NCBI GenBank assembly: GCA_934178475.1
Contig: CAKPQH010000001.1
Location: forward strand, 186,001-250,000
DNA: 64,000 nucleotides
Origin: an uncultured Clostridia bacterium
Lineage (GTDB): Bacteria; Bacillota; Clostridia; TANB77; CAG-508
Direction: 5' to 3'
Of the stretch, positions 8,557 through 17,375 are shown piece by piece. Position 1 is the first letter of the stretch. Each line of letters starts with the position of its first letter. A program made the position numbers and the translations under genes. The notes below the pieces were generated by a model, which worked only from the letters and a program-made list of their open reading frames with translations, ran no database searches and was not told where the DNA came from.

Positions 8557-8671
8557 ACAAAATTCCTCCTTCTTGTATTTTATTTTTTTGTTTTGATGTA
8601 TGGTTTTTATGCTTGTCGTTAATAACGAGCACATATCATATTATATCACATATTTACATAATACGCAAATT

Positions 8672-8703
8672 AAAAGGAATGAAAGTTCTAACCTTCACTC
8701 CTT
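8672..8703 (-). terminator. Terminator of the SASP gene
   Basis: On the minus strand AAGGAGTGAAGG pairs fully (with G-U) to CTTTCATTCCTT, followed by T-rich sequence. It starts 8 bases after the SASP stop. Confidence 0.85.
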
Positions 8704-8711
8704 AAATCAAC

Positions 8712-8882
8712 CTATTTAACTGATCTATTTGCAATTTCAATTGCTTTAGTAACTATATTTCCACAATTCTTAGATGATACATTTTCCCATCCACCATCTT
8801 TTTTTACTTGATCAAAAACACCTAATTCTTTTGCAATTTCCATTTTTAAATTCTCAGACATCAATTTACTATTTCTGGACAT
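8712..8882 (-). CDS. Small acid-soluble spore protein, alpha/beta type
   Basis: A 56-residue DNA-binding protein that coats and protects spore DNA. The family motifs are readable: MEIAKELGVFDQVKKDGGW (the site region cut by the GPR germination protease lies in this segment) and GNIVTKAIEIANRS at the C-terminus, matching the alpha/beta SASP core (E.A.ELG......GGW, G..V..AIE.A). It is slightly shorter than the usual 60-70 residues. The ATG has AGGAGG 8 nt upstream. A strong terminator follows. It lies next to ypeB, another spore gene on the same strand, but with about 105 bases between them, so probably separately transcribed. Expression late in the forespore is expected from family knowledge. 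Confidence 0.93.
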   Translation of the reverse strand: MSRNSKLMSENLKMEIAKELGVFDQVKKDGGWENVSSKNCGNIVTKAIEIANRSVK

Positions 8883-8987
8883 ATCTCAATCCTCCTAAAT
8901 AATTAAGAAAATATAAAATTTTCTTTATAATATTATTTGCAAAAAAGATATTTTTATCTATCAAATTTTTTACTAAAAATCAAATTT

Positions 8988-10331
8988 TTACATAGTCAAA
9001 ATACCACTTGGTGTATTTGTAATTATCAATATATCTTGTTCTTCTCCAGTCTCTGCATTTATATAAACTAAAAATTCCGTTCCATTTACTTTTCCCTTAA
9101 ATTCATAACATTGTATTTCTGTTTTCCATTTTGTTGGAATAACTGCCTTACCTTCTGACTGTATATCTATATTTTTATTTAATCTTAATTTTGCTTGATT
9201 CAAAGAAATTTTATATTTATCCAATACTCTTTCTGTATGATTATTTAAATAACCTGTTGTCTCTATCCCCAAAATTTCACCATTATCTAATGCTATTTTA
9301 ACTTTTATTAAATCTGGATACATTACAACCTCATCTTGTACATATGCATAATTAACTGTTAAAATTCCCATTTCATTTAAATAATATGTTTCTTTCATAT
9401 TCATAAAACCTTTTTGCTCTAAATATTCTTTTCCCATTTTATTTGCATCTTCATAACTTATTTTTTCTTCACTTACATCTCTATTACTATTCATATATAC
9501 TATATGTCCACCTGTTTTAGAAATTGTAATTGATATATCATTATTATTTTTTTTAGCAGAAAAACTATATACTGGTATATTAGCATTTTCAACATACCCT
9601 AATTTATTAAATTCTTGTATATCATTTCCAATAAATTCTTTTGCAATTTCACTTGCTTTTTCCTCACTAATTTCTTCACCCGTTAATCCTTTTTTCTCTT
9701 CAGATGTTAAATGTTCAGAAAATGCACCATCATATATCAAACCCGAATATTCATGAAAATTATCTTCAATCGCATTAAAAGCATCCAAATTATTACTTAC
9801 TTGAGTAGCAAATTCTGTACCACTGTTATTTAAATCTTTCCAACTTACTTGTCCTGAACTTATTTCTGAAAACAATTGATTTAATGCTTGTGACACTTCA
9901 ATACTATATGAATGTAAAATTTCTAGATTTTTTAAATCTTCTTCTGATAATTCTTCTCCTTTTATAGTTTTCCTTGATAATGATAAACTATAATCACTTA
10001 CCTGATTTAAAAATCTTTCTGTATTTTCCAATTCCTGACTTTGAATTGGAAGCATACATAAATAAGTTTGAGCTAAATTTGCTTCTCTCCATAAATACGT
10101 AAGAGTTTCCGCAGAATAAGAAGAACTTTTAGTAATTAAAGATTTTGCTAAATAATTTTCAACATTTTGTGAATAACTAACCAACTCGTAAAATGCCATA
10201 TCATAAGAGTTCTCACTTACATTTATTGTTTCATCTTTTTTATTTTTTAGTAAATATGCTAAATATATTATTACACCAACTAAAATTGCTATTATAGCAT
10301 AAGTTATAATTTTCTTAACATTTTTTTTCAT
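8988..10331 (-). CDS. ypeB: Germination protein YpeB
   Basis: A 447-residue protein with one N-terminal membrane helix (about residues 8-28), a helical domain and C-terminal PepSY-like repeats (for example GGHIVYMNSNRDVSEEKIS followed by a GILTVNYAY strand pattern). In Bacillus, YpeB is co-made with the cortex-lytic enzyme SleB and stabilises it in the spore. No sleB is adjacent here; downstream is the SASP gene. The ATG at 10331 is preferred because AGGAG lies 10 nt upstream, while the GTG at 10343 overlaps it. The length matches the roughly 450 of known YpeB. Confidence 0.88.
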   Translation of the reverse strand: MKKNVKKIITYAIIAILVGVIIYLAYLLKNKKDETINVSENSYDMAFYELVSYSQNVENYLAKSLITKSSSYSAETLTYLWREANLAQTYLCMLPIQSQELENTERFLNQVSDYSLSLSRKTIKGEELSEEDLKNLEILHSYSIEVSQALNQLFSEISSGQVSWKDLNNSGTEFATQVSNNLDAFNAIEDNFHEYSGLIYDGAFSEHLTSEEKKGLTGEEISEEKASEIAKEFIGNDIQEFNKLGYVENANIPVYSFSAKKNNNDISITISKTGGHIVYMNSNRDVSEEKISYEDANKMGKEYLEQKGFMNMKETYYLNEMGILTVNYAYVQDEVVMYPDLIKVKIALDNGEILGIETTGYLNNHTERVLDKYKISLNQAKLRLNKNIDIQSEGKAVIPTKWKTEIQCYEFKGKVNGTEFLVYINAETGEEQDILIITNTPSGILTM

Positions 10332-10401
10332 AATCTCTTTCACTCCTTATTTCTATATTTTGTATAAAAATTTTAAAAATATTCCATTTTACCAAAACTT
10401 A

Positions 10402-10410
10402 TGATATAAT
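10402..10410 (+). promoter_or_regulatory. Extended -10 element for the glycosyltransferase gene
   Basis: TGATATAAT, an extended -10 (TG-N-TATAAT), lies 37 bases before the ATG; no clear -35 is seen. Confidence 0.5.
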
Positions 10411-10447
10411 TTATTCATATTACAAATAAAAAAAGGAATAATAAAAT

Positions 10448-11575
10448 ATGAAAAAAATAATTATTTTTTACGCTTCATATGGCGGAGGACATTTATCAGC
10501 TTCAAAAGCAATTCAAAATTATATAAATAACAATTATGATGACGTAGAAACAGAACTAATTGATTGTATGAAATATGTAAATAAAACTATTGAAAAAGTA
10601 TCAACAACAGCTTATAAAGAAATGGCTAGAAAAGCACCTTGGGCTTGGGGAAAATTATATTTCGATTCTCAAAAAGGTCCGCTTGCTCAAATTTCAACAA
10701 GAGCAAATACTTTAATGGCGATTAAACTTTCAAAATTATTAAAAGAAAAAAGACCTGATTTAATAATTTCAACACACCCTTTTGGTTGCCAAATGTGTAG
10801 TTATTTAAAAAGAAAAGGCAAAATTGATACAGATATAGCAACCGTATTAACAGATTTTAAATCTCATATTCAATGGATTGTTGGTAGTGATTACATAAAT
10901 TATTATTTTGTTGCTAATGAAAGTATTAAAAACGAATTAATTGCTAAAAATATATCTCCTGAAAAAATATTTGTCACAGGAATTCCGATTTCCGAAAAAT
11001 TTAGCTTATCTTATGATAAAAAAGAAATACTAGAAAATTTAAATTTTGAGGAAAACAAAAAAACTATTTTATTTTTCGGTGGTGGAAAATTAGGACTTGG
11101 AAAAACTAAAACAATTGAAATTTTTAAAAATGTAGTTAAAAGCTTTGAAAACACACAAATTATAGCTATATCAGGAGAAAACGATTCAATGTATAGTGCT
11201 TTCCATGAAATTATCACTTCAAATAACAGAGAAAATAATATCAAACTATTTAAATTTACTGATAAAATACCAGAAATTATGAGTATATCTGATATTGTAA
11301 TATCTAAACCTGGAGGTCTTACCTCTTCCGAAGCTCTTGCTTCTTATGTTCCAATGATTATTATTAATCCCATACCTGGTCAAGAAGAAGAAAATGCAAT
11401 TTTTATTGAAAATAATAATGCTGGTTATTGGCTAAGAAAACATGATAATATAGTTCCAGTATTAAACAGTATTTTAAATGATGATAATAAATTAGAAATT
11501 ATGAAAGAAAATACTAAAAAAATTTCTAAGAGAAATTCCACAAAAAATATTTGTGAAATATTATTTAATAAATAA
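10448..11575 (+). CDS. UgtP/MGDG-synthase-like glycosyltransferase (GT28)
   Basis: Probably transfers glucose or galactose from a UDP-sugar to diacylglycerol, giving glycolipids of the membrane and lipoteichoic-acid anchors. The N-terminus IIFYASYGGGHLSASKAI is the MGDG-synthase/UgtP signature. DLIISTHPFG, TVLTDF, VTGIPI and the C-terminal donor motif SKPGGLTSSEALA...PMIIINPIPGQEEENA (split here by a short variable stretch) follow in the normal order. 375 residues is the typical length. It is monocistronic with its own promoter and a hairpin terminator. The exact sugar and number of transfers are not readable. The phosphoglucomutase and UDP-sugar enzyme at 17-20 kb could supply the donor. Confidence 0.85.
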   Translation: MKKIIIFYASYGGGHLSASKAIQNYINNNYDDVETELIDCMKYVNKTIEKVSTTAYKEMARKAPWAWGKLYFDSQKGPLAQISTRANTLMAIKLSKLLKEKRPDLIISTHPFGCQMCSYLKRKGKIDTDIATVLTDFKSHIQWIVGSDYINYYFVANESIKNELIAKNISPEKIFVTGIPISEKFSLSYDKKEILENLNFEENKKTILFFGGGKLGLGKTKTIEIFKNVVKSFENTQIIAISGENDSMYSAFHEIITSNNRENNIKLFKFTDKIPEIMSISDIVISKPGGLTSSEALASYVPMIIINPIPGQEEENAIFIENNNAGYWLRKHDNIVPVLNSILNDDNKLEIMKENTKKISKRNSTKNICEILFNK

Positions 11576-11595
11576 TATTTAATTTAATTTAATTT

Positions 11596-11655
11596 AAATA
11601 AAATAAAGTAATTTATAAAATAAATATAACTTACTTTATTTTATTTTATTTTTAT
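11596..11655 (+). terminator. Terminator of the glycosyltransferase gene
   Basis: A 16-bp perfect A/T stem (AAATAAAATAAAGTAA, 11596-11611, with 11631-11646) followed by a T-rich stretch, 20 bases after the stop. Confidence 0.6.
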
Positions 11656-12091
11656 ATTAATACTAGTTAATATATATTTTTTTAAAATTTTTTAGATTTT
11701 TTTTTAGCTATTTTGTATAATTTTTCTTTTAATATCTCAATTTTTCTCTTTATATATTTTTTTATCTTTTTTTCTTATTTTTCATATTAATTAAACAATA
11801 AATATAAAAAATAAAATTTATTCTATTATTTTAAATTTATATAAAATAATATTTTTTAAAAAATATTGTATATTTGTTGATTTAATACCATAATAATTTT
11901 TTTATATTTTTTTCAGGTCATTTATATTGGCTTTATTTATATTATCTATATATATCTACTTTATTCTTTTAATTTATTTTTTTACCTTTTTATTTTAAAA
12001 TCAATTTATTATTTAATAATAAATTCTTATTCACAAAAAATTTTATTCTTAATAAATTATTATATATATTATATTTTAGGAGATTAATTAA
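11656..12091. other. Long AT-rich gap with no recognised content
   Basis: About 435 bases, mostly T-runs and A/T mixtures. I see no frame with a ribosome binding site and no strong GC-containing hairpin until AGGAG just before the small gene at 12092. Confidence 0.6.
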
Positions 12092-12256
12092 ATGAATAAA
12101 AATGATATATCTGGATGTGATTTTATAGCACTTTCCAGCAGTATTGCTATATTCTTAGGTAATAATCTGGATATAAATACATTAAACATACTTGCAAGTT
12201 TCTTTTCATCTTTAGGTGATAATCTAGGAATTATTGCTGCTTCCAAATCAGAATAA
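12092..12256 (+). CDS. Small hydrophobic protein, resembling the DUF6774-type clostridial family
   Basis: A 54-residue frame with AGGAG 11 nt before the ATG. The middle is hydrophobic (CDFIALSSSIAIFLGNN, then ILASFFSSLGDNLGIIAAS). The pattern of an N-terminal Cys, A.......L, then LA.F...LGD.L..IAA recalls a widespread family of very short clostridial proteins of unknown role; I am not certain of the family number. Codon use and base composition are clearly richer in G/C than the repeats around it, which supports real coding. It lies alone between AT-rich tracts. Confidence 0.65.
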   Translation: MNKNDISGCDFIALSSSIAIFLGNNLDINTLNILASFFSSLGDNLGIIAASKSE

Positions 12257-12296
12257 ATAAATTAATTTATTTTTAAATAATTATATTAATTAAAAA

Positions 12297-12418
12297 TATA
12301 AAATAAAATAAAATAAAATAAAATAAAATAAAATAAAATAAAATAAATTAAAATAAATTAAATTAAAATAAAATAAATTAAAATAAATTAAATTAAATTA
12401 AAATAAATTAAATTAATA
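12297..12418. repeat. Pentanucleotide (AAATA)n microsatellite grading into AAATT
   Basis: About ten uninterrupted AAATA units (12300-12350), then mixed AAATT/AAATA units without G or C. It is the longest of several such tracts in the window and probably expands by slippage. There is no spacer structure, so it is not a CRISPR. Confidence 0.9.
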
Positions 12419-12440
12419 AATATTTTTATATTTAATATAA

Positions 12441-12478
12441 AAAAACAAATTAATCCAAAATTAAATTAATTTGTTTTT
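12441..12478. terminator. Bidirectional terminator next to recR
   Basis: AAAAACAAATTAAT and ATTAATTTGTTTTT form a 14-bp inverted repeat with a 10-nt loop, 20 bases after the recR stop on the minus strand. Confidence 0.8.
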
Positions 12479-12497
12479 TATCTACTATAATATTTAA

Positions 12498-13097
12498 TTA
12501 AATTTCTCTTCTTCCTTCCAAAGCTTTACTCAATGTAACTTCATCTGTATATTCTAAATCTCCACCAACTGGAATTCCATGTGCGATTCTTGTAACACTA
12601 ATTCCTAGTGGCTTTATTAGTTTAGAAATATACATTGCCGTTGCCTCTCCCTCAACTCTTGGATTAGTTGCAAGTATTACTTCTTTTACATTTCCATCCA
12701 TAAGTCTAGATAATAATTCTTTTATTTTTATATCTTCTGGTCCTACACCATTCATTGGTGAAATTGAACCATGTAATACATGATATACTCCTTTAAATTC
12801 ATGTGTTCTTTCCATTGCCGCAACATCTCTAACATCTTCTACAACACATATCAATGATTGATCTCTCTTCGGATTAGAACATATTTGACAAGGATCATTG
12901 TCAGTAATATTAAAACATTTGCTACAATACTTTAAATTCTTTTTAGCGTTCACAATTGAAGATATAAACTCATTTGTTTCTTCTTCATTCCAATCTAAAA
13001 CATGAAAAGCTAGCCTCGCAGCAGTTTTATGTCCAATGCTTGGCAATCTCTCAAAACTTTCAATTAATTTTTCTATTGATGGTGCAAATTCTGACAT
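12498..13097 (-). CDS. recR: Recombination protein RecR
   Basis: Works with RecO/RecF to load RecA at gaps. The zinc finger CSKCFNITDNDPCQIC (about residues 57-72) and the Toprim segment CVVEDVRDVAAMERT are visible, as is the C-terminal VGGDLEYTDEVTLSKALEGR. 199 residues is the family length. It lies 17 bp after ybaB in the dnaX-ybaB-recR operon found in most bacteria, and a terminator follows. Confidence 0.97.
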   Translation of the reverse strand: MSEFAPSIEKLIESFERLPSIGHKTAARLAFHVLDWNEEETNEFISSIVNAKKNLKYCSKCFNITDNDPCQICSNPKRDQSLICVVEDVRDVAAMERTHEFKGVYHVLHGSISPMNGVGPEDIKIKELLSRLMDGNVKEVILATNPRVEGEATAMYISKLIKPLGISVTRIAHGIPVGGDLEYTDEVTLSKALEGRREI

Positions 13098-13114
13098 TTA
13101 TTTCACTCCTAAAA

Positions 13115-13459
13115 CTACATTAATCCAGGTATATTATATTTTCCCATAACATTAGATTGTTCATCATCAACTTTTCTTAACGCTTCATTTACGCATGTCA
13201 TAATTAAATCTTGTAACATTTCTACATCTTCTGGATCAACAACTTCTGGTTTTATTTTTATTTCTTTTATAACCTTAGCCCCACTAACTTTAACTTCTAC
13301 TGCTCCACCACCTACTGATGCATCAAACTCTTTTAAAGCTATTTCCTCTTGTGTTTTAGTTAAATCTGCTTGCATTTTTTTAGCTTCTTTCATCAAACTA
13401 TTTATGTTCATTCCTCCGAATCCTCCCATTCCTCCTGGGAATCCTCCTCTTTTACCCAT
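13115..13459 (-). CDS. ybaB: YbaB/EbfC nucleoid-associated protein
   Basis: A 114-residue DNA-binding protein of the YbaB/EbfC family. The start GGFPGGMGGFGGMNINSLMKE is Gly/Met rich, followed by KEAKKMQADLTKTQEEI (helix) and SVGGGAVEVKVSGAKVIKEI, the family core. It sits between dnaX and recR, its usual place, with ribosome binding site GGAG. Confidence 0.96.
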   Translation of the reverse strand: MGKRGGFPGGMGGFGGMNINSLMKEAKKMQADLTKTQEEIALKEFDASVGGGAVEVKVSGAKVIKEIKIKPEVVDPEDVEMLQDLIMTCVNEALRKVDDEQSNVMGKYNIPGLM

Positions 13460-13476
13460 AATAAAATCTCCTTTCT

Positions 13477-15066
13477 CTAATCAATTACATTAAAATTTAA
13501 ATTATTATTATTCATAAAATCTTCAAATTCACTACTTGAATTTTGTTCTACTTCATCTGAAGTATCTATATATTTTATCTGCATTTCTTTTCCACATGCC
13601 AAATGTATTGTATTTTTTAATTCCATTTTATTTTCTGGTCTTTCTAAAAATTCTTTTGCCATCTGATTCATTCCCTTTGGAAATTCAATTCCAATTGTCA
13701 TATCATTTATTTCCTTGGCAACCGTTCCTGAAAGATTTATATACATAAACATCTTTCCTGCAGCTTTAAAATCATTTATTAACTTTGGCCAGTAATCTTG
13801 TGTTTTTCCTGTGTATCTTGGTTTTTTAGGTTCTGTTTTTATTTCTTGATTATTTACTTTGGTTGCTAAATTTTTTTGTGTTCTTCCAAAATTACCAGCT
13901 CGTAAAAAATTTTCGATTTTAGTCACTCTCTCTTCCAATTTAGAATTTCCTATATTATTTCCGCCATTATCACTTTTATTTGTAACTTCACTTCTTGCAC
14001 ATAATTTAATTATCCCAGTTTCAAATATAATAATTTTTTGAGTTGAAAGTTTTACTTCATTTTCAATCTCAGATAACGTAGAAATTAAATATATTAACTC
14101 CTCCTTTGAAATTTTTTCTGATATTGCCTTTATATCTTGAATTTCTACTTCATTATACACTTCTGTTTTACCAGTACTTTTAAATAACAAAATATCTTTA
14201 ATATATTTTATTATCTCCCAAATTAGATTATTTAAGTCTTTTCCTTCATCTAAAACATTTTGTATAACTCCCAAAGTTTTTGAAACATCTTTGTCAACTA
14301 TTCCACTTGTAATATCTTTTATAAAAGTAATTTTTGGAATTCCAACTAAATCTCTTACCTTTTCCTCATCTATTTTATCACTACCATCTTGATTACATCT
14401 CTCTAATATTGATAAAGCATCTCTCATACCTCCCTCAGCAAGAACAGCAATTAATTTTAATGCTTCTTCTGTTATTTCAATATTACTTTCAGTAGTTACT
14501 ATTTTTAATCTTTTAATTATATCTTCATTTGAAATTCTTTTAAAATCAAACCTTTGACATCTTGACAAAATAGTTGCTGGTATTTTTTGTGGTTCCGTTG
14601 TAGCTAATATAAATTTAACGTGTTCTGGAGGCTCTTCTAATGTCTTTAATAATGCATTAAAAGCTCCTGTTGATAGCATATGAACCTCATCTATAATATA
14701 TACTCTGTATTTAGCTTTTGTTGGTAGAAAATTAACAGCTTCTCTAATTTCTCTTACATCATCTACACTATTATTAGATGCCGCATCCATTTCTACGATA
14801 TCCGTAAGAGAACCATCAATAGCTTCTCTACAAATTTCACATTCATTACAAGGTTCTCCGTCTTTTGGAGACAAACAGTTTACAGCTCTTGCTAATATTT
14901 TAGCTGCAGATGTTTTTCCCGTCCCTCTTCCTCCTGTAAATAAATACGCATGTCCAACTCTATCTACCATAACTTGATTTTTTAATGTTTGCTTTATATG
15001 CTCTTGACCAACCATTTCTGAAAAAGTCGTTGGTCTAAATTTTCTATAAAGTGCTGTGTATGCCAC
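13477..15066 (-). CDS. dnaX: DNA polymerase III gamma/tau subunit
   Basis: Clamp-loader ATPase. The N-terminus AYTALYRKFRPTTFSEMVGQ, Walker A GGRGTGKTSAAKI (about residue 45), zinc-binding Cys in NCLSPKDGEPCNECEIC, Walker B IDEVHML and the sensor SRCQRFDFKRI are all present. About 529 residues; the C-terminal third is short and poorly conserved. I start at GTG 15066 (protein beginning M-AYTALYRKF) because this matches the family N-terminus; an in-frame GTG at 15075 would add three residues. No obvious slippery A-run for a gamma-form frameshift was found. The SRP RNA gene lies directly upstream. Confidence 0.96.
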   Translation of the reverse strand: MAYTALYRKFRPTTFSEMVGQEHIKQTLKNQVMVDRVGHAYLFTGGRGTGKTSAAKILARAVNCLSPKDGEPCNECEICREAIDGSLTDIVEMDAASNNSVDDVREIREAVNFLPTKAKYRVYIIDEVHMLSTGAFNALLKTLEEPPEHVKFILATTEPQKIPATILSRCQRFDFKRISNEDIIKRLKIVTTESNIEITEEALKLIAVLAEGGMRDALSILERCNQDGSDKIDEEKVRDLVGIPKITFIKDITSGIVDKDVSKTLGVIQNVLDEGKDLNNLIWEIIKYIKDILLFKSTGKTEVYNEVEIQDIKAISEKISKEELIYLISTLSEIENEVKLSTQKIIIFETGIIKLCARSEVTNKSDNGGNNIGNSKLEERVTKIENFLRAGNFGRTQKNLATKVNNQEIKTEPKKPRYTGKTQDYWPKLINDFKAAGKMFMYINLSGTVAKEINDMTIGIEFPKGMNQMAKEFLERPENKMELKNTIHLACGKEMQIKYIDTSDEVEQNSSSEFEDFMNNNNLNFNVID

Positions 15067-15107
15067 ATTTATCACATCCTATCCATAGAAAAAATGGTCT
15101 GAAACTA

Positions 15108-15210
15108 AATCCCTCTATGGAAAGCATCCACATAAAAGTATCTACTTATTGCTGCTTCCTTCCGGACCTGACAAGATTCATAGGCTCCTATTGGAAACTC
15201 TCCATACAAG
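15108..15210 (-). ncRNA. ffs: Small bacterial signal recognition particle RNA (4.5S-like)
   Basis: The SRP core AGGTCCGGAAGGAAGCAGCA is present on the minus strand, with the GGAA tetraloop at its tip. The ends pair (TATGGAGAGTTTCC with GGATGCTTTCCATA), giving a hairpin of about 100 nt. Exact ends are estimated from pairing. Location just before dnaX matches other Firmicutes. A T-run follows near 15087-15095. Confidence 0.93.
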
Positions 15211-15281
15211 AATTTAAGTTCATACCATTTGTATTATACAATGTAAATAATATTTTGACAAGTATTTTACATTAAGTTTTT

Positions 15282-16028
15282 TTATTTTTCTACCCTTTTA
15301 AAAACAATATCTTTCAAATCTGTAATATCACCTGATGTAGTCCCTTTTTCAACTATATCATTATATGGCAATTCTAATTCTATATTTGATGCTTTAAAAA
15401 CAACACCTGAATTTAAAGTTATAGTCATATCAAAAGATATTTTCATTTTTACTTCATTTTCAACAACTTTTATTTTTTTCAATAAAGAATTATATTCAAT
15501 CTGCTCATCTTCATTGGAAATATATTCACCCAAACCATTATTAGAACATCTAAAAACAACTATTCCTCCTTGATTTGATATTTGCATATTTTTCATATCA
15601 GAATTTTTACTTCCAACATAATTTATATTTTCTATTTTATATTCATCTAAATTTTGAAATATTGATGTACTATTATTAGAAGGTTTATAGAAAACCACAC
15701 TTCCTTTTACAGGTTTATTAATAATTTTAAAATTATCCATATACACATTATTTATTGTTTCTGTCTTTTTATAATTTTCATTTTTTTCTATATATACGTA
15801 AATATCATTATTTTGATTAACATTTAAATCCCATTTAGCAGTAGAGTTTTCCACATTCTGTCCATCAACTGTTGAAATCACAGAAATTTTTTTAACATCA
15901 AATGGCATATCAGTTTCTCCATCAACATCATACTTAAGTGCCATCATTAACGCAATAAATGCAATTATTATAACAATTCCAACAACCATTGATATATGAA
16001 ACGCTCTTTTACTAAATCTTTGTCTCAT
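15282..16028 (-). CDS. Membrane-anchored protein of unknown function
   Basis: 248 residues with one N-terminal membrane helix (about residues 11-30) and an extracellular part rich in Asn, Lys and beta-type sequence. I do not recognise a domain. The ATG has AGGAG 8 nt upstream and overlaps the end of tadA by 17 bp, so the two are co-translated. The tadA link need not be functional. Confidence 0.75.
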   Translation of the reverse strand: MRQRFSKRAFHISMVVGIVIIIAFIALMMALKYDVDGETDMPFDVKKISVISTVDGQNVENSTAKWDLNVNQNNDIYVYIEKNENYKKTETINNVYMDNFKIINKPVKGSVVFYKPSNNSTSIFQNLDEYKIENINYVGSKNSDMKNMQISNQGGIVVFRCSNNGLGEYISNEDEQIEYNSLLKKIKVVENEVKMKISFDMTITLNSGVVFKASNIELELPYNDIVEKGTTSGDITDLKDIVFKRVEK

Positions 16029-16491
16029 TAGTTTTCTCCTTTTTTATTTTTCTTAATTCTTTAAAAAAATCTTTTAAAATCTTTTGACATTCATCTCCAA
16101 GTATTCCAACTTCAAAATTAACTTCATGATTAAACGTATAATCTCTAAATAAATTCAACTTAGAACCAACAGCTCCAGTTTTCTCATCCATTGCTCCAAT
16201 ATAAACTTTTTTAATTCTAGAATTAATTATTGCCCCAGCACACATAGAACATGGCTCCAAAGTAACATACATTTCACAATCAATTAATCTCCATGACTTT
16301 AATTCTTTACTTGCTTTCTGTATTGCCAAGATTTCTGCATGCTTTGTAGTATCATATTTAGTTTCCTTTTGATTATGTGCTCTTGCAATTATCTTTCCAT
16401 CTTTAACAATTACAGCACCAACTGGTACTTCCAATTTTTTATATGCCTTTTTTGCTTCCTTTAAAGCTTCTTTCATAAATTCTTCTTGCAT
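16012..16491 (-). CDS. tadA: tRNA-specific adenosine deaminase
   Basis: Converts wobble A34 of tRNA-Arg(ACG) to inosine. Zinc and catalytic residues are readable in KHAEILAI (HAE) and LEPCSMCAGAI (PC..C). 159 residues fits the family. The ATG at 16491 is chosen for AGGAGAG just upstream; the longer frame would start inside the tRNA gene. The tRNA-Arg(CCT) gene is 21 bp upstream on the same strand, although that tRNA is not the known substrate. Confidence 0.96.
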   Translation of the reverse strand: MQEEFMKEALKEAKKAYKKLEVPVGAVIVKDGKIIARAHNQKETKYDTTKHAEILAIQKASKELKSWRLIDCEMYVTLEPCSMCAGAIINSRIKKVYIGAMDEKTGAVGSKLNLFRDYTFNHEVNFEVGILGDECQKILKDFFKELRKIKKEKTNETKI

Positions 16492-16512
16492 AATCTCTCC
16501 TAAAACAAAAAA

Positions 16513-16588
<76 letters not shown>

Positions 16589-16655
16589 AAATCACTTTAT
16601 ATTATACAAAAAAAGATTCAATTTGTCTAGCATTTTATAATTCTTTAACCATAAA

Positions 16656-16685
16656 AAGTATATATTTTAGCCAAAATATATACTT
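16656..16685. terminator. Terminator after the short AbrB-like gene
   Basis: A 13-bp perfect stem AAGTATATATTTT / AAAATATATACTT with a 4-nt loop. On the minus strand it continues into TTT and lies 67 bases past the short gene's stop. Confidence 0.7.
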
Positions 16686-16751
16686 CTTATAATATTTTTT
16701 TTATCTTTGTTTAAAATAATTATAACATATTATAATAAAACAATCCTCAGA

Positions 16752-16895
16752 CTACAAATTTAAATCTTCTTTTTCTAATATTAATTTATTATCCTTTATT
16801 GAAAATACTAATTTATCCTTACTTTTTATATTTAGTCTTTCTCTTAATTCCTTTGGTATACATATTCTCCCTAATTCATCAACAAATCTTTGCAT
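16752..16895 (-). CDS. Very short AbrB/SpoVT-type DNA-binding protein
   Basis: A 47-residue protein beginning MQRFVDELGRICIPKELRER, the swapped-hairpin AbrB DNA-binding fold (compare VDELGRVVIPKEIRNK in the AbrB protein at 25691). AGGAGG lies 5-7 nt before the ATG. There is no C-terminal domain, so it is little more than the DNA-binding unit and should act as a dimer. It is divergent from the small HTH gene at 17033, and the two may regulate the shared gap; this is inference. Confidence 0.85.
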   Translation of the reverse strand: MQRFVDELGRICIPKELRERLNIKSKDKLVFSIKDNKLILEKEDLNL

Positions 16896-17032
16896 ATATT
16901 CCTCCTATTCTTTGTAAAAAAATATTAATTTTTTACAATTTTTGACAAAATTTGACATAAATGCGAGTCTCTCTCGTTATATTACCATATACTTTATTAT
17001 AAAATCAAGTTATAAAAAAATGTGAGGTAGTT

Positions 17033-17272
17033 ATGAAAAAATATGAAAATAAAAGTAATGCTATATCTGATTTGATAAAAAACTATCGAATAAAAAAAGG
17101 TCTTTCCAAAGGCGAAGTATGCAGAAGATTACAATTGCATGCAGTTTATTTAGATATTACAGAACTAAATAGAATGGAAACTAATCGAATGATTGTCAAA
17201 GATTTCGAGTTAATTGCATTATGCAAAGTACTAGAAATAGACTATCATGATTTGTTAGATACAATTCTATAA
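17033..17272 (+). CDS. Small XRE-type helix-turn-helix regulator
   Basis: 79 residues: ISDLIKNYRIKKGLSKGEVCRRLQLHAVYLDITELNRMETN... fits a Cro/C1-type helix-turn-helix with little else. GAGG precedes the ATG. In the 140-bp gap to the divergent AbrB-like gene there are two TTGACA hexamers (16942, 16952) and a CGAG/CTCG inverted repeat (16965-16976) that could be an operator. Confidence 0.8.
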   Translation: MKKYENKSNAISDLIKNYRIKKGLSKGEVCRRLQLHAVYLDITELNRMETNRMIVKDFELIALCKVLEIDYHDLLDTIL

Positions 17273-17346
17273 TTATTCATATTTATTATTGTTATTTTTT
17301 TATCTCTTTTTCTTTTATAATAACAATACCTCCATTTTTTTCTTAA

Positions 17347-17374
17347 AAAATAGAACCCTTCCAGGTTCTATTTT
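17347..17374. terminator. Bidirectional terminator between the HTH gene and the phosphoglucomutase gene
   Basis: AAAATAGAACC and GGTTCTATTTT form an 11-bp stem with loop CTTCCA; A- and T-runs flank it. It directly precedes the end of the mutase gene. Confidence 0.88.
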
Positions 17375-17375
17375 A

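Noticed and set aside
12297..12418. Repeat tract as a CRISPR array
   Set aside because: Units are 5 bases with no spacers and only A/T. This is a microsatellite.
13477..15066. Programmed frameshift in dnaX
   Set aside because: No A-run followed by a hairpin at the expected domain border was found.
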